Source: Lunularia cruciata (lineage: Eukaryota; Streptophyta; Marchantiopsida; Lunulariales; Lunulariaceae). From it: DNA of 64,000 nt. Under the pieces are notes generated by a model. It made no database searches. It was not told the DNA's origin and saw nothing but the letters and a program-made list of their open reading frames with translations. Positions 44,880-56,830 of this stretch are shown in pieces. The stretch is from the NCBI GenBank assembly GCA_948567375.1, contig OX419757.1:15190001-15254000 (forward strand). The letters run 5' to 3'. A program made the position numbers and the translations under genes. The stretch's first letter is position 1. Every line of letters begins with the position of its first letter.

Positions 44880-45770
44880 AAGGAATGATCACACTCTGCT
44901 TACATCCATATGCCAAGGAATACGTGCATTAGCCTCCACCTTGGTTTGCTGAACACCATGTCATCCGGGTAGATAATGTGACCCAAATAATCAACCTGCT
45001 CGAGGAAGAACCTACACTTCCCAAGATGTAATTTGAGTCTATGAGATCTCAACCTCTCAAACACCTCCAACAATTGTCTCTCATGCTCCTCACAATAGTG
45101 CTATAGACAAAAATATCATCAATATAGCACCAAGTAAAATCCAATGTAGCTAGGATCCTATCCATGACCCTCTAGAATTCAATAGGAGCATTCTTTAACT
45201 TGAATGGTAAGAACTTCCACTAATATAACACATCCTTGCCATGAGGACTAATAGCCCAAAATGCTATCTTGGACTTATCCTCCTCCCTGATCGGCAACTG
45301 ATGATATCCCGCTCAAAGATCCAAAGTACTAAAGACCTTTGCATGCCCAATCGTATCAAAAATCTCCTCCGGTGTAGGCATGGCATACCAATCAGCCCTA
45401 GCCTATTGGTTGATAGGACGGTAATCTCTACACATCTGCCTATTTGTATAGTTGCCATGCATATTCTTCTTGGCTAGCATAATTGTAATTGATGCATACT
45501 CTCCATGTGAGATCTCCACCAAACCAACCTCAAAAAGATCTCTACTCTGGATCTAAAACAATGTCCTCTCCATGTCACTATAGTAATCAGGACGTCAAAA
45601 AATTGGTGTATCGCTAGTCAGCTTGATCTGTATACCAGGTCCCTTCAGAGTACCTAAATCCTTCATACTGAAGACAAAACAACTTTTGTAGCTCCTCAAG
45701 AACCTCCAAACTCTCCGTCTTTCCTCCCTAGTAAGCTTGGGTCCAAGATCTGGCTCCCAAGTATCCTCTA
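44880..45770 (-). pseudogene. Element C reverse transcriptase
   Basis: The minus strand can be read, with stops, as MCRDYRPIN, STLDL-AGYHQLPI, KDVLY and the catalytic YIDDIFVYS near 45100-45130, then VTLSTRMTWCSANQ toward 44940. Several Trp and Gln codons are stops. The open frames on the opposite strand here (45241-45477) are shadows. Confidence 0.82.
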
Positions 45771-45773
45771 TAT

Positions 45774-47320
45774 CTATCGTAGGAGTGGAAGACGTATTGA
45801 TTGGCTACTACACTGGGCCCTTGGGAGCAATAGTGTCATGCTTCCAACCACTAGTGGTCTTAACCTCTGTGTAAAAAACTCCCTCCATTCTAGCTGCAAG
45901 CTCCACATGTCCTCTAGCTGCATCCCAAGTGGACCAAGAGTGTAATCCAAGTAGCCCACGCTCACCTGGATGGACTCCAAGTAAACCACTCTCCCTAGTA
46001 GCTACTGGCTGTGTCCCAAGAATACCATGTCCACTTGGTCCATCACCCCTAGCATGTGCTAGAATTGTCTTGATAGGCATAGGGCTCACAAGTGTCCAAG
46101 TGGTGATGCCTATCAAGTGCATCTTACGTTGCTCTACCAAGCAAAGGCTCACAATCCAAGTCAAACAATTGAGGTCCATAGCCTGACTTAACACCTGATG
46201 CTTGGATGCCTTTGATACTATTGGAATAGCGGTAATACTAGTGCAAAACCCATTGCCCACTCTCTCTCATCGGCGTTGGGCTCCACTAATTGTTGTACCT
46301 ATGAGTCCCAAACAAGTCCAGGTCCTCCTTCTTGAAAAGCATGAGAGCCTGCAAAACTCATAAGTGTGGAAAAAGTAGCTCTTGGCTGTCCAACTAGGTT
46401 CACCACTACCATAGGTGACCTACCAGCCACTACCACTGTCTGAGACTGACGCTCAACATCCAAGATGTCATTAACAAGGATGTGGTCAAGTTGCTAAATC
46501 TTATCATATGCATGCTATAAAACCTCTTTGGGTAAGAGGTTTGTCCACCAAAGACGAAGACAATGAGCATGTGATCCCACTCTGGCTGCATCCAACAATA
46601 CAATAGGTCCTATCCTAGAATGGACGTGATGTGTTATCGCCACCACTCTGGTGCAAGAATCACCCATCAAAGGAACGTTCTCCAAAAGGTAAGCTAGAGA
46701 AATAGACTAATGAACCTAGAGATGTTGTAGTATCCGTAACATCTCCCAAAACACACCAAAATGATGATCCTAAAGACCCAAACCTCAGCCAACACGTGTA
46801 TGTCCTTGACATGGCCATCCAAAAATCACCAAGTGAGTAGGCCCATGTCACTCTAGATCATGCGCCCCCAGTAAGGAAATGTCTGATGGTAAGGCCCTCT
46901 ATTAACCTCTGACTGCTGATATTGATAATAACTTTGGATACCGATAGGCCAAGTGTACCACATGATGTAGAGAGACTTGCCTAGTAGTCTCATCTCTCTC
47001 CACATACAAGTACCTTTGTACTTGTATACCCGCCTATAATACCGCATCTAGTTCGGTGCTAATCCTACCAAACAACTCCAATAGACATACTCCTTCTATT
47101 GGATACTGCCAAGCAATGAGTGTGGTATCTAGAGGTGTCAAGGTAATTGACTCTGGAGGCTCACCCTCACACTCATCTCCTGGTGGTACAAAGGCTCCAC
47201 TCCAAGCCTGTTGCACCAACTAATTTGCATGCTGCTACAATGCCTCCTCTGAACTCCACAATGGAATATCCAAGGTAGATAGAACAATCCTACTTGTACT
47301 CCAAATCTGAGTGATCTCTT
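45774..47320 (-). pseudogene. Element C protease-RT linker region
   Basis: The 150-residue frame at 45808-46260 (MGNGFCTSITAIPIVSKAS, GLLGVHPGERGLLGLHSW) lies between protease and RT of element C. It has a short internal repeat of GLLG units. I do not recognise a domain. Toward 47320 only short frames remain. Copy K3 separates this part from the protease at 51129-51926. Confidence 0.5.
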
Positions 47321-47759
47321 ATGGTTGTGGTACCCACATTTTTTGTTTTTTGTTTTTAAAATAGAGAAGAAGAAGTGTATAGAGAAGTTGGATTGCGCCT
47401 GTATGGCCAAGGAAGGCGAAGAAAAGAGTCTTCGGGATGAAACCTAAGGTAACATGGCTTTGGGTCATAAGGCAAAGTACTCGGAATTGCCTTGTCAGCA
47501 TACAACCCAAAGTAAGAAGTCTTTGTATTGGGGGTGCTCAACCTGAGGTGAGGACAGTGTAACAACTTTCCTTTGGGGTGAAAAATTCAAGAAGGGACCA
47601 TTCAAAAACCGGCGGTCATATGTGTGAAGGACACTTGACAATGACAGGAGCATGCAAGAGGTGTGATTTCTTGGTAGAAACTCAAATTGAAGAGAGACAA
47701 AGAAGGCACTACTCTATAAAAATTGGGCTAAAGATGAAGCAATAAAAAGCAATTTTCCT

Positions 47760-50280
47760 TTGCCATTGAGAAGTCGTCTTGCAGGAGATCATGGGAAGGA
47801 AAGTAGAGTCAAAGATGCATTGGTGTGTAGAGGAGAATTCGAGAGAGCTAATCCAAGAGGAAGAAAGGAAGATGGGAGAGAAGAAGAGCTCCGAATTCAC
47901 AATGAGAAATCATGCGATTTGGAGGCTAGATGTGATTGCAAGAATTGAAGTCTTGAGACGACTTCAGATCACATTCTTGGCATAGAACTAGAATGTAAGC
48001 TTTCCAAGATTCATGATTGAGATAATTACGAGTAGATGTCTTGATGGCCCCGAGGAAGAGGGAAAGAGAGGAAATCCGGCTCGCTGGACAGAGTCGGATT
48101 GGAGATTAGTACTCGGGAGAGAAGCAGGCACGGAGCAGGGTGCCATGTTCTTGGGGAAGGGAGAGGTAGCAAAAGAAACTCAAGAAGTGAGGGATGCATT
48201 CTCTTTGAAGCATACAAAGAATGGGTACAAAGTAGAGAGTTACAAGGATCCTGTCAAGCAAGGGATCGTGAGTGCTCTCATGACAATCTTGAAGCCGGTG
48301 AGAATGACTTATGTGATGAAGCACCAAGCGGTGTTCTTCCATAAGATGTTTACAAGAGAGCCGATTAACTAGGCGAGGTGCTTCCATGGGCAAACACGAC
48401 AGATGGTGTGGAATTTGTGAGATAAATCGCCTCCGCATTACATTATGCCGTTTGCAACATATTTGTATCTGGCGCTCAATTTGCTCAATGTGGCGGAGCA
48501 CAACAGAATGGTGTTGCATTTCCATCCTGACTTAAGAAAGGAGGTTGATGCGGAGGAGCAGCAGTACATTCTTCAAATCAGAAGCAGCAATGAGTGTGCA
48601 GGTGGACGTGAGTACTCCAAAGTTGAAGAAGAGGAGTGGACAAGGAGAAGGAGAAGACGTTGAAAGAACAAGACCTTAGAAGACCAAGAGGGTAAACCCA
48701 AGGAAAGGTATGGTAGTAATTGCGTCATTGGAAGAAGAATCAGAAGGCAAAGCCAAGTGCAAGTCCAAAGACTCAAAACGAGAAGAAGAACCCGAGCTCA
48801 CACTACAAAGTGGAGACACAAGTAATGACAACGACTAAGGCAAAGAGATGACGTCGGTACCCGCAGAAGAAGAAGAAGCCAAGATGGAGACAAAGGAGGA
48901 ATGTAATGTGAAGTTAGAAGACAAAGTGCTAGAGCAGGAGGAGAGAAAAGTTACCATTGAAAGAGGAGTTCGTTCTAGGTGAAAGGCGAAGTGTGAAGTA
49001 GGTCCGAGCAAGGTAAGAGAAGAGGAGAATGTAAGTTCGGGAAGTGAAGCGTCTATTCCAATACGACAATTGTAGCAAAGAAGGCGAGTATCAAGAGAAG
49101 AAGAGGTGAAGAAGGAGATCACTCCGCAAGTCAAAGTAGCCACAAGTGATGAAGTGGAGTACCTACGGGAAATTGTGTGTCCTTTGTTGGTGAAGTTGGA
49201 ACACAGGAAGAAGGAAATGCAATCGACGTGTCCGGAGGTGAAGACTGTGTTGCAGATGTTAGCTTGATTGGAAGAAGAGAGCTCAGAATTAAAGAAGAGT
49301 ATAATCCGAGGAGAGGAGGAAAGGGAAGTTCTACGAGTAGAGGCAGTAGTACAAAATCAAGTGATTGAGAACTTGAGGAGAGAAGCAAGGAATCAAGGAG
49401 AACTTGTAAAGTAGAGTGACATAGCAAGGGAGAGACAAGTAGCTGAGAATAAGATCTTGAAGCAGCAGTTTGCTGATTCAAGATGAGAGATTATCCATGC
49501 TATGGCAAGAGTAGCCGAGAAGGAACAAGAGCTTGATAGGGTGATGGAGAGTGTAGGAGAGAAGAAGCAGTTGTGGCAACAAGAGTTGACAATGCGATAT
49601 AGAGAAGAAGAAAGGTTGAGAGAATTACTTCACAATCAAGAGGAGAAGATTGTACAGAAGGAGAAGGAGAAGGAGGTTGTGAAAGCCGAGTTTGAGGCGG
49701 AGTTGGCGATGTACCAAGAAGATTGGCTTGCAGATCGGGAACTGGAAAGGAAAATGAGATTGGAGCCATTGAAGGAGATTGTAATTAGGATGAATGCGAT
49801 GCATAGTACAAAGTCCAGTGTGCGTATTGAAGAGATGAGGCTGCACAAGTTGAAGTTGTTGGTGCAAGAGACGAGAAAGAGACATGCAAAGGACACATAC
49901 TTGAATGCATTGTTGATCAGTCTCAGAACTCGTGTAGATAGGAAGATATTGGAAGTAGAAGACAATATCAAATTAGATTAGACTTAATGAAATTAGAGAT
50001 AGATAAACTTCAAAAAGATGTTAGAGCAAAACCCAAAGTAGATGAAGTAGGAGTGCAGATGTCTTTGGAGTTACCATTGGAGACATTAGAGAAGAGAGGG
50101 TCGAGAGATAAGGAGTTAGATAGATTACCCACTAGTGGAATTTCAGATCAGGAAAGAGAATTGTTAGATTTGGTAGAAGATGTAGGAGTTATGAAACCCA
50201 AGGATAGAGTAGTAGGAAGTGAAGTTACTTCAAGTTTGGGTTTGAAAGCCGAAGAAGAAGTAGACATCGGATCGGATTAG
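47760..50280 (+). pseudogene. Element K protein, copy 3
   Basis: Pieces in order: 47779-47985 (RNHAIWRLDVIARIEVLRRL), 48013-48372 (GKRGNPARWTESDWRLVLGR, KHQAVFFHKMF), 48445-48663 (FATYLYLALNLLNVAEHNRM), then acidic-linker scraps, the coiled coil at 49502-49981 and the C-terminus at 49987-50280, ending EEEVDIGSD. Stops and frameshifts separate the pieces. The C-terminal 97 residues and the stop are intact. Confidence 0.75.
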
Positions 50281-50398
50281 TAACAAATTTGAGATATGAA
50301 TATACAGATATGCAGAGGTGCATTGTCATTTTGGATTTACAGGTTTGTAGAGTTGTTAGGAAGAGGTACAATAGGAAGATAATTGTCTATTGCTTCAC

Positions 50399-50405
50399 TA
50401 TTTAA
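50399..50405 (+). promoter_or_regulatory. Conserved TATTTAA box of element K copy 3
   Basis: Located 119 bp after the stop of the K protein and 677 bp before the element end. Confidence 0.55.
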
Positions 50406-51128
50406 GAGTGGCATTCGCAATCTTATGTTGTTTGGTGCTCATTATTTTTGAGAATAGATAAAGCAAAGTGCTCTGAGGCAGTGCTTGTCGCTTGAGCTTG
50501 ATTTTGAGTATTAACTTTGTGATTGTGTTTGTGAGTGTGTGAAGAAATTTGACGTGCAAGTTAGTGTGCTTGTTGGATGTTGGATTTTGTAGCCTTGATC
50601 TTCATTATGTGTGTTTGATCCTGAGTGAAGTGCAATCTAAGCAATGCCTTGACAGATATGAGAGGAATTGTAGTGTTGGTAGTATTCTGCATTTGTGAGT
50701 GCAGTGCAAAGTTGATGTGAAGCAATTTTGATTGAGGAAGTTGTGCCTTCAGTGGAGGGGTGGAACACAATTCTAAGGAGAAGTTGTTTTGCAGTGAAGT
50801 GCCATTTTTGGGAGAGCCTGAATCATCACAATCAAGATTGTTTGGAAAGAATTGATGGAGTTGTGATTAAAGAGTGTGAATTTGTGACAAGACTGCAAGT
50901 TAGTGCTTGTTACTCTCTTATGGGTGTGGTTTCTACCTGAGAGACTAAAGAAGAACTCAAGAAGAACTACATTGTTACTATTTGCTTTGTATTTGGACAT
51001 TTCTGACTCGTATCTTTGTGGGAACAAACTTTACTTACCTGATTACCGCAAAAGTGATATTTGCCAAGTTGTCACACTGGTACTAGAGTATCCTCTACAT
51101 GGGCGTTCCCCTCCAATAAATCATGAGG

Positions 51129-51926
51129 TCAAGTAATTGCACTATTGAAAGCTAAAACTAATGCTGCCATGGTCACAAACTGTAGTGAGCCAAGACTGCC
51201 ACTACTGAAGCATACTAGTAGGCGACATACCCTTCCTTCACCAAACTGCCAACCTGGTCTATAAGAGGTAGTCTCCTCCCAATAGTCAATACCCATGAGG
51301 TATAACACTGCTCCCCCAACTAGCACATCATATGACTCAACTATTGTCGCAATAGCCTTAGCTCTCACCACTGAGCTATTAGTTGGATGACCAAGTTGAA
51401 CCTGAATAATAAGCTCCACATATGTGATGTACTATGTTGAACCACCACCCAGAGATGTCTAGATCTGAAATGGACACCTCTCCATATCGATCTTCCGTAA
51501 CTCCAAATCGACAACTGCAGCCTTCTCCAACATAAGAGGTTGTGCACCAGAGTCTAACAAGACTCTCTATGGTGTATAAACCTTCCTTGAAGGTCCCTCC
51601 AAATGAAAAATCCCCTTTTGGTTATCCAATATGACAACACCAAGTGTGAACCGCGCTCTCTCAAAGGCCGATCTAGCTAGCAACTCCTCTAGTCTAGCCA
51701 TTGCTGCCTGCCATAAACCACTGGTCGTTGAACAGATCCCATGCTCCTCAACCAAGTAATCTCCACTACCAACTACCTCTGCTCTAGTAGTAGGGACCGC
51801 ATCATCCCTACTCTCATAAAGCATGGCATCTAAACGGAACACTAGGGCTAGGTCAACTCCCAATGTAAACATGTCATTGGCTAAAAACAGAGGGCACTGC
51901 ATAATCAGCTGAGCCACCTCCAACAT
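51129..51926 (-). pseudogene. Element C aspartic protease
   Basis: The minus strand near 51540-51580 reads RVLLDSGAQPLMLE, with an intact DSG(A) catalytic triad and a strand-flap arrangement typical of retropepsins. Downstream (51129-51419), ESYDVLVGGAVLYLMGIDYW is the ILG-like second block. Upstream (51567-51926) is the N-terminal flank, including ERARFTLGVVILDNQKGIFH. Frames change between them. K3 follows directly at 51076. Confidence 0.78.
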
Positions 51927-52168
51927 CGTGCTAGACTCAGTCTATGTAATAGCAGGTGGCTGACTAGTACGTAGTCCATCATGCACTCCATCACCACCTA
52001 CCACACCTGCACTGGGACGTCTAGGAGCCATGGATGTTGTCTGCAATGCCTCAAATAGCATGAAAGATTAGGGAAGTATGACCTATCTTCCAACCTCTCC
52101 TCTCTATGGGTCCAACTCCATGGATGCTCCTCTAGGCTCTAGAGCACATACTTCACTCTTAGTCACTA

Positions 52169-53640
52169 CTACAGATGCATCCACTTGAAGTGCTCCGCAC
52201 ATGAAGTCCAAAGCATCTCTATCACCAACATATGAGGTGGAAGCCTCAGCACCCAAATTTGATATCCTCTAAGCAATGGCCATACTAGCCAATCTCTACT
52301 CCAACTACTCAATCCAAGTAGCCATAGTTGTATTAGAAGTAAGGGCAGGTATTGCACCTCTATTAGGTGTAGATCCTCTACCACCTAGTCCTCTATGAAC
52401 TGAAGCTCCTCTACAACCTGCCATAGTAGCCCTACCACTCCGTAACTCCGGGTGTAGGTCAAAGCACCGGTCACTAGTGTGACCAAATCTGTGACAATGC
52501 TCACAATGCCTCTGTGTTGGTTGTGATGCACAAAAATTTTTAGGTCCGTTGCCCTGAGTACACTCTCTCCTATGGTGAGGTCCACCACAAGTCCAACCAG
52601 CAACACTGCCACTCATTGGCTGCTGCTGACCCAAAAATGAAAGTAAGGGTCTAACTACAATAAGCTCTCCACTCGCTCTATAGGATCTAGGCTGTCCACC
52701 CTATCCTCAAAAACAACTGGGTGTGGTGCACTCTGCTGCACTCTAGAAGAAGTCACAACTATGGATGAGGTCTCCCTACCAAATCCAGATGTCACCACCG
52801 TCTCCTCCACCATGTTGAGCTCAATACACTCAACCAAACCAAAGACCACTACCAAAGTGGGCAAAGTAGCCTATAACAATGTAGCATCACAAACTCTATG
52901 TTGCAACTCCTTGTCCAATATCCCATATCAAAATTGGACTACCTGGGCCTCAGTAACTCCTTGAGTGAAACTGATCAGCCGCCTCATGCGAGTGTATGCC
53001 TCGCGTAGGCTCTCTCAAGCCTTCTATTGGAACTCTTGCAAGCTCCTCAGCTTGTCAATCCGTACTCCCTAGTAGTTTTGCCTCAAACACGGGAAGAACT
53101 CCACCATATGGTTAAACCCTAGTACCACACCACCTGCTGCAGCGGTACCTCCACTCGTGGTAACACTATCTCCAACTAGTGCACCTCCACTAGCTCCACT
53201 AACACCACTTGAGCTAGAACTAGCGGGTACAACTGATCTACTCTTGGCAACAGAGCCTGAAGTGATAGACACATAGTTTGGAGACCAATATTGTCTCCAT
53301 AACTCAATCTCCTCCAAATGAGTTCTCTTAAACTCATGGTAGTCTCCATTGGTGGACCCTCTAAGTGCTAAGACAACCCCTTCCATGCCATGAAAGGCAT
53401 AAACAAAGTCGGGTTCCGCATCTACTGCAAGTCATACCAACAATCAAACTCCTAGATGAAGTCATCCAATTCAATGGTACCCACTGTACCAAAGTAACGC
53501 TTAGGGCCTTTGGAAGCACCATAAATCTAGTCCATGTCCTACAACAACAATGCGGACACACCAAGTGCACTCTCAATTGAATAAGCTCATGTGTAAAACT
53601 CCAATTTAGAGTCAATCTCCTCCCTCACTGGGACCTGAGA
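52169..53640 (-). pseudogene. Element C gag with CCHC zinc knuckle
   Basis: The nucleocapsid frame 52305-52634 carries CEHCHRFGHTSDRC, a perfect CX2CX4HX4C knuckle, in a Gly/Arg-rich tail. Capsid fragments lie between 52655 and 53640, including EGVVLALRGSTNGDYHEFKR (53069-53386), with frame changes. The region before 53640 has many small frames. Order and strand match the protease at 51129-51926. Confidence 0.75.
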
Positions 53641-54171
53641 TACAGGTAAATACCGAGTGCCACTCCAAGTAAACTCATTGCGTACTATAGGGCTAACTCC
53701 TCCAGAATCCCCAAAGAACTCTGTTGTGACAAAGTAACCATAATTGCAACCACCAATAAGAACCACAAAATGTAACCGTAAACCACAACCGCAAGTACCC
53801 CATAAACCACAACCGCAAGTACCCCACTAAGTGCCAACACCAACCAAGTGCCAAAACTAACGGAACACTACCCACTAATGTAACTCTAACTGAGACAACT
53901 ACACTAGGGGCAAGGGCAACCTGTAACATGCCATCACAACACGCATTCTCATGGTTTGTAGGTCATCACTTTCTACCTCACCAGAGAGAAACAAAGATAG
54001 TCTGACTGGTCATCACTCTAGCCTCACTACCAAGAGCACATCGGAGCACCAATGCTCAAAATTCAAGGCACCTCACACAAATATAGTGCATAAACATGAA
54101 GCATAGAATGGAGGGAATCAAATCACAAGAATGCTAAATGAAAACACTCCATCTCATAAATCAACATAAGA
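53641..54171 (-). other. Element C leader
   Basis: No recognised gene between gag and the primer site. It contains a 30-bp tandem block (CCATAAACCACAACCGCAAG) repeated near 53770-53820. Confidence 0.45.
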
Positions 54172-54186
54172 CTGACTCTGCCACCA
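54172..54186 (-). promoter_or_regulatory. Candidate primer-binding site of element C
   Basis: The minus strand reads TGGTGGCAGAGTCAG nine bases from the inferred LTR end. It has the CCA-complement start expected of a tRNA-primed site. The tRNA is not identified and the spacing is larger than usual. Confidence 0.4.
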
Positions 54187-54195
54187 TTTAGCATT

Positions 54196-55149
54196 TGATA
54201 TAATTGGAGTATCTATCTACTTCCTTAGCTACAAGGATCACCAAAGATCAAATTAAAGTTCTTCTCACCAAAATCTGACATAACCCCTTCATAAAATCTA
54301 ACATAACTCCTTCACAAAATCTGACGTAACTCCTTCACAAAATCTGATGTAAATTTGACATAAATCCCTAAAAATGGCTGATCACTAAATCCTTTGCTAA
54401 CTCTTCACTTCAGCCAAATTGGAAAAATAGGTTTTGTCCAATCTCTAATTTGTAAGGATCTACTCCCAACTCCACCTTCAATTTCAATTTTTGAGCTCAA
54501 TTTGCAACAAATTGGTCTAGAGCTCAAAATTACAACTACCGCTTGAAAATTGCTTCTCCTTGGCTCAAAATTTTGCCAACACTTCCGCACACAATTCTCT
54601 CAAGGAAATCTGAACTACTCAATCAAGACACCACGATCTACCGAGCTTGGAAATACCAGCAACTCTCGTAGTTTATGCACCCAATTTCTCCTTGACTCAC
54701 TTCTTTGATGTAATCAGATCATTTAAAACTCAAATCAAATCAATTGAACTTGGATCAATACTTGATTTGATCCTCAACAACTTACTAATAACAAGGCATT
54801 GATTACAATCAAGCCACACTCACTCTAGCTAAGAGACTCCATGTGACGCTCGCCGGCTTTCTATCCACTCTAGCCAGGAACTCGAAGGCTCAACATCAAA
54901 GAAGTGAGCTCTTAGGAGCTGCACTTCCAGGGTACACTCCTAATTTTGACCTAGGTCTCATCCCAACGGTCCCGCTGATGGCACACCCGACGGTGTGGAT
55001 AGTGCAAGTGACGGTGGGCCCCACCATGAAGTCAGTACTCTAAACACAAAATCTGATCGTCGAAAAGTAGTCTATGAGTAACTACCAAAATGCCTCTAAC
55101 TACTATCATTGGAACTCCAATGTCTGAGCAATCTAGATGCGACACTACA
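54196..55149 (-). repeat. Element C 5' LTR
   Basis: About 950 bp, inferred from match to 38215-42418 (minus K2) and to 32592-33640. It holds an unoccupied K insertion site at 55002-55006. The outer ~105 bp seen at 42419-42537 are missing here; element D sequence resumes at about 55150. Confidence 0.75.
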
Positions 55150-56031
55150 AATACTGTGATAGAGAATATAGAGAGGAGGTTATCTACTCTCAAGTATGGT
55201 CCAAATGTTACCAAGGAGGAGAAGGTAAGATTTGAAGAGATTTTCTACAAGTTCATCCATGTGTTGCTTTTAGTAACAAGGATTTGAAGTAAGTCACTTT
55301 GGAGGAGCACAAGATTGAGGTGGAGTCACATGCAAGACTAGTCAGCCAAAAGCAATGTCGCATTAGCCCACCAATATCTTTGGTGGTGAAGGAGGAGATA
55401 AGCTCAAGGAGGTTGGATTTATCTTTGAGATGGAGAACTTAGAATGGGTGTCTCCAATTGTGATTGTGAAGAAAAAGAATGGCAAGCTTCTAGTATGTGT
55501 GGATTACAAGAAGCTCAATGCTGTTACCAAGAAAGACTACTACCCATTACCATTCATTGATGAGATCTTGGAAAAGGCTGTAGGTCATGAGAGGTATAGT
55601 TTTAGAGATAGTTATAATGGATATAATAAAATCAAGATTGCACCAGAGCATCAAAAACTCACCACATTCACCACACCTTGGGGAACTTATGCTTCAAGGT
55701 CATGCCTTTTGGGCTTTGCAATGCTCCAGCCACATTCCAATGGTTCATGAACAAGGTATTTGAACCTTTCATTGGGAAATTTGTGAGAGACTTCATTGAT
55801 GACTTTTGTGTCTATGGGAGCAAGGAGGAGCATTTTGAGCACCTAATTAAAGTCTTGCAATGCTTGGATGAGGCAAATGCATCACTCAATGCAAAGAAGT
55901 GCATTTTTGGATGTGAAGAAGATCTAGTTTTGGGCCACATCATCTCCAAGGATGGAATAGCAGTTGATCCTAAGCAGGTGAGGAAAATCTCAAACCTTCC
56001 ATTCCTTTCAAGCTTGACAAAGTTATGCTAA
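55150..56031 (+). pseudogene. Element D reverse transcriptase
   Basis: Begins with IENIERRLSTLKYGP and a YKFIHVFAFSNKDL block (DVFAWS-like), then SPIVIVKKKNGKLLVCVDYK, KKLNAVTKKDYYPLPFIDEI, and after a one-base shift VMPFGLCNAPATFQ, DFIDDFCVYG (catalytic pair FIDD) and LGHIISKDGIAVDPKQV. Together with gag-protease at 36018-38130 it forms a single pol split by element C. Frameshifts near 55690 and 55300 disable it. Confidence 0.9.
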
Positions 56032-56039
56032 TTTTTGGG

Positions 56040-56830
56040 GATGGTTGGGTACTATAGGAGTTTCATCTTCTCATTTTCCAACAAGGCTTATGCATTGACC
56101 ATCTACATGAAGAAGGTTGTAGATTACATGGTGATTTTAGAAGACAAGGAGACTTTCAAAGCTTTGAGGAGCTCAAGCAATCCCTTGTTGTAGCTCTAAT
56201 TCTTGCTAAACCTGATTGGAGTAAGCCTTTCATCCTCTACACTGATGCTTCCAATGTTGCTATAGGATGCACTCTTAGTCAACTAGACCAAGATGGGCAT
56301 GATAATCGAATAGCTTATGCTAGTAGGCAAATGGTTTCAATAGAAAAGAACTACTTTGTCACAAAGAGAGAAGTGTTGGTAGTGATCTTTGTCTCAAGAA
56401 GTTTAGACACTATTTGATTGGATGGAAAACCACCATTTTCAAAGATCACAAGGCTTTGAAGTATATCTTCAACAAGCTTTATGTGGAAGGGAGGCTAGCA
56501 AGGTGGATGATACTCTTGTTTGAGTATGACTGCACCATTGAGGATAGGCAAAGAAAGAAACATGCAAATAGTGATTTGTTATCTAGGGCCTATGATCATG
56601 TTAGAGATGAGCTAATGGATGATTCCTTCCTGAATGAGGAGCTCATGACAATCTCAATCACTCAAGAGGTTTCAATGGAGTACAAGGAGATTGTGGATTT
56701 TGTGACAAGAGGTAACTATCCAGAAGGGATGCATGCTAGGGAGAGGAAAGCCCTTGTAGCAAGATCTAGACCTTACACAATGGTGGAGGATATTCTTTTT
56801 CACCAAGGAGCAAATGGTCTACTTTGAAGA
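56040..56830 (+). pseudogene. Element D RNase H
   Basis: Reads LAKPDWSKPFILYTDASNVA, IGCTLSQLDQDG, IAYASRQMVSIEKNYFVTKR and, in the next frame (56414-56827), GWKTTIFKDHKALKYIFNK and RLARWMILLFEYD. The TDAS and DH residues are present. A frameshift lies near 56400. Confidence 0.88.

Larger units (their letters stand above)
47326..51076 (+). mobile_element. Element K copy 3 (3,751 bp)
   Basis: Coding on the plus strand. Starts TGTGGTACCCACATTTTTTG, ends CAAGTTGTCACA, and is flanked by ATGGT (47321-47325) and CTGGT (51077-51081), four of five bases alike. Same internal layout as copies 1 and 2; TATTTAA at 50399-50405. Confidence 0.9.
38131..55149 (-). mobile_element. Element C: Ty3/gypsy element with integrase-PHD fusion, carrying K2 and K3
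   Basis: Minus-strand element inserted in element D. 5' LTR 54196-55149, gag with CCHC (52305-53640), protease with intact DSG (near 51550), linker, RT, RNaseH, integrase and a C-terminal PHD finger (42707), then the 3' LTR (38215-42418 with K copy 2 inside). K copy 3 sits between protease and the RT linker. The left edge is abnormal: the 3' LTR lacks its first ~515 bp and is preceded by an extra copy of LTR-terminal sequence. I find no clean target duplication. Confidence 0.8.

Noticed and set aside
46660-47219. Small frames at 46660-46851, 46853-47047 and 47034-47219
   Set aside because: Short, no motif and within the decayed element C linker; possible polyprotein fragments but not separate genes.
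48835-49885. Minus-strand Ser/Leu-rich frames opposite K copy 3
   Set aside because: Antisense shadows of the K protein in that copy.
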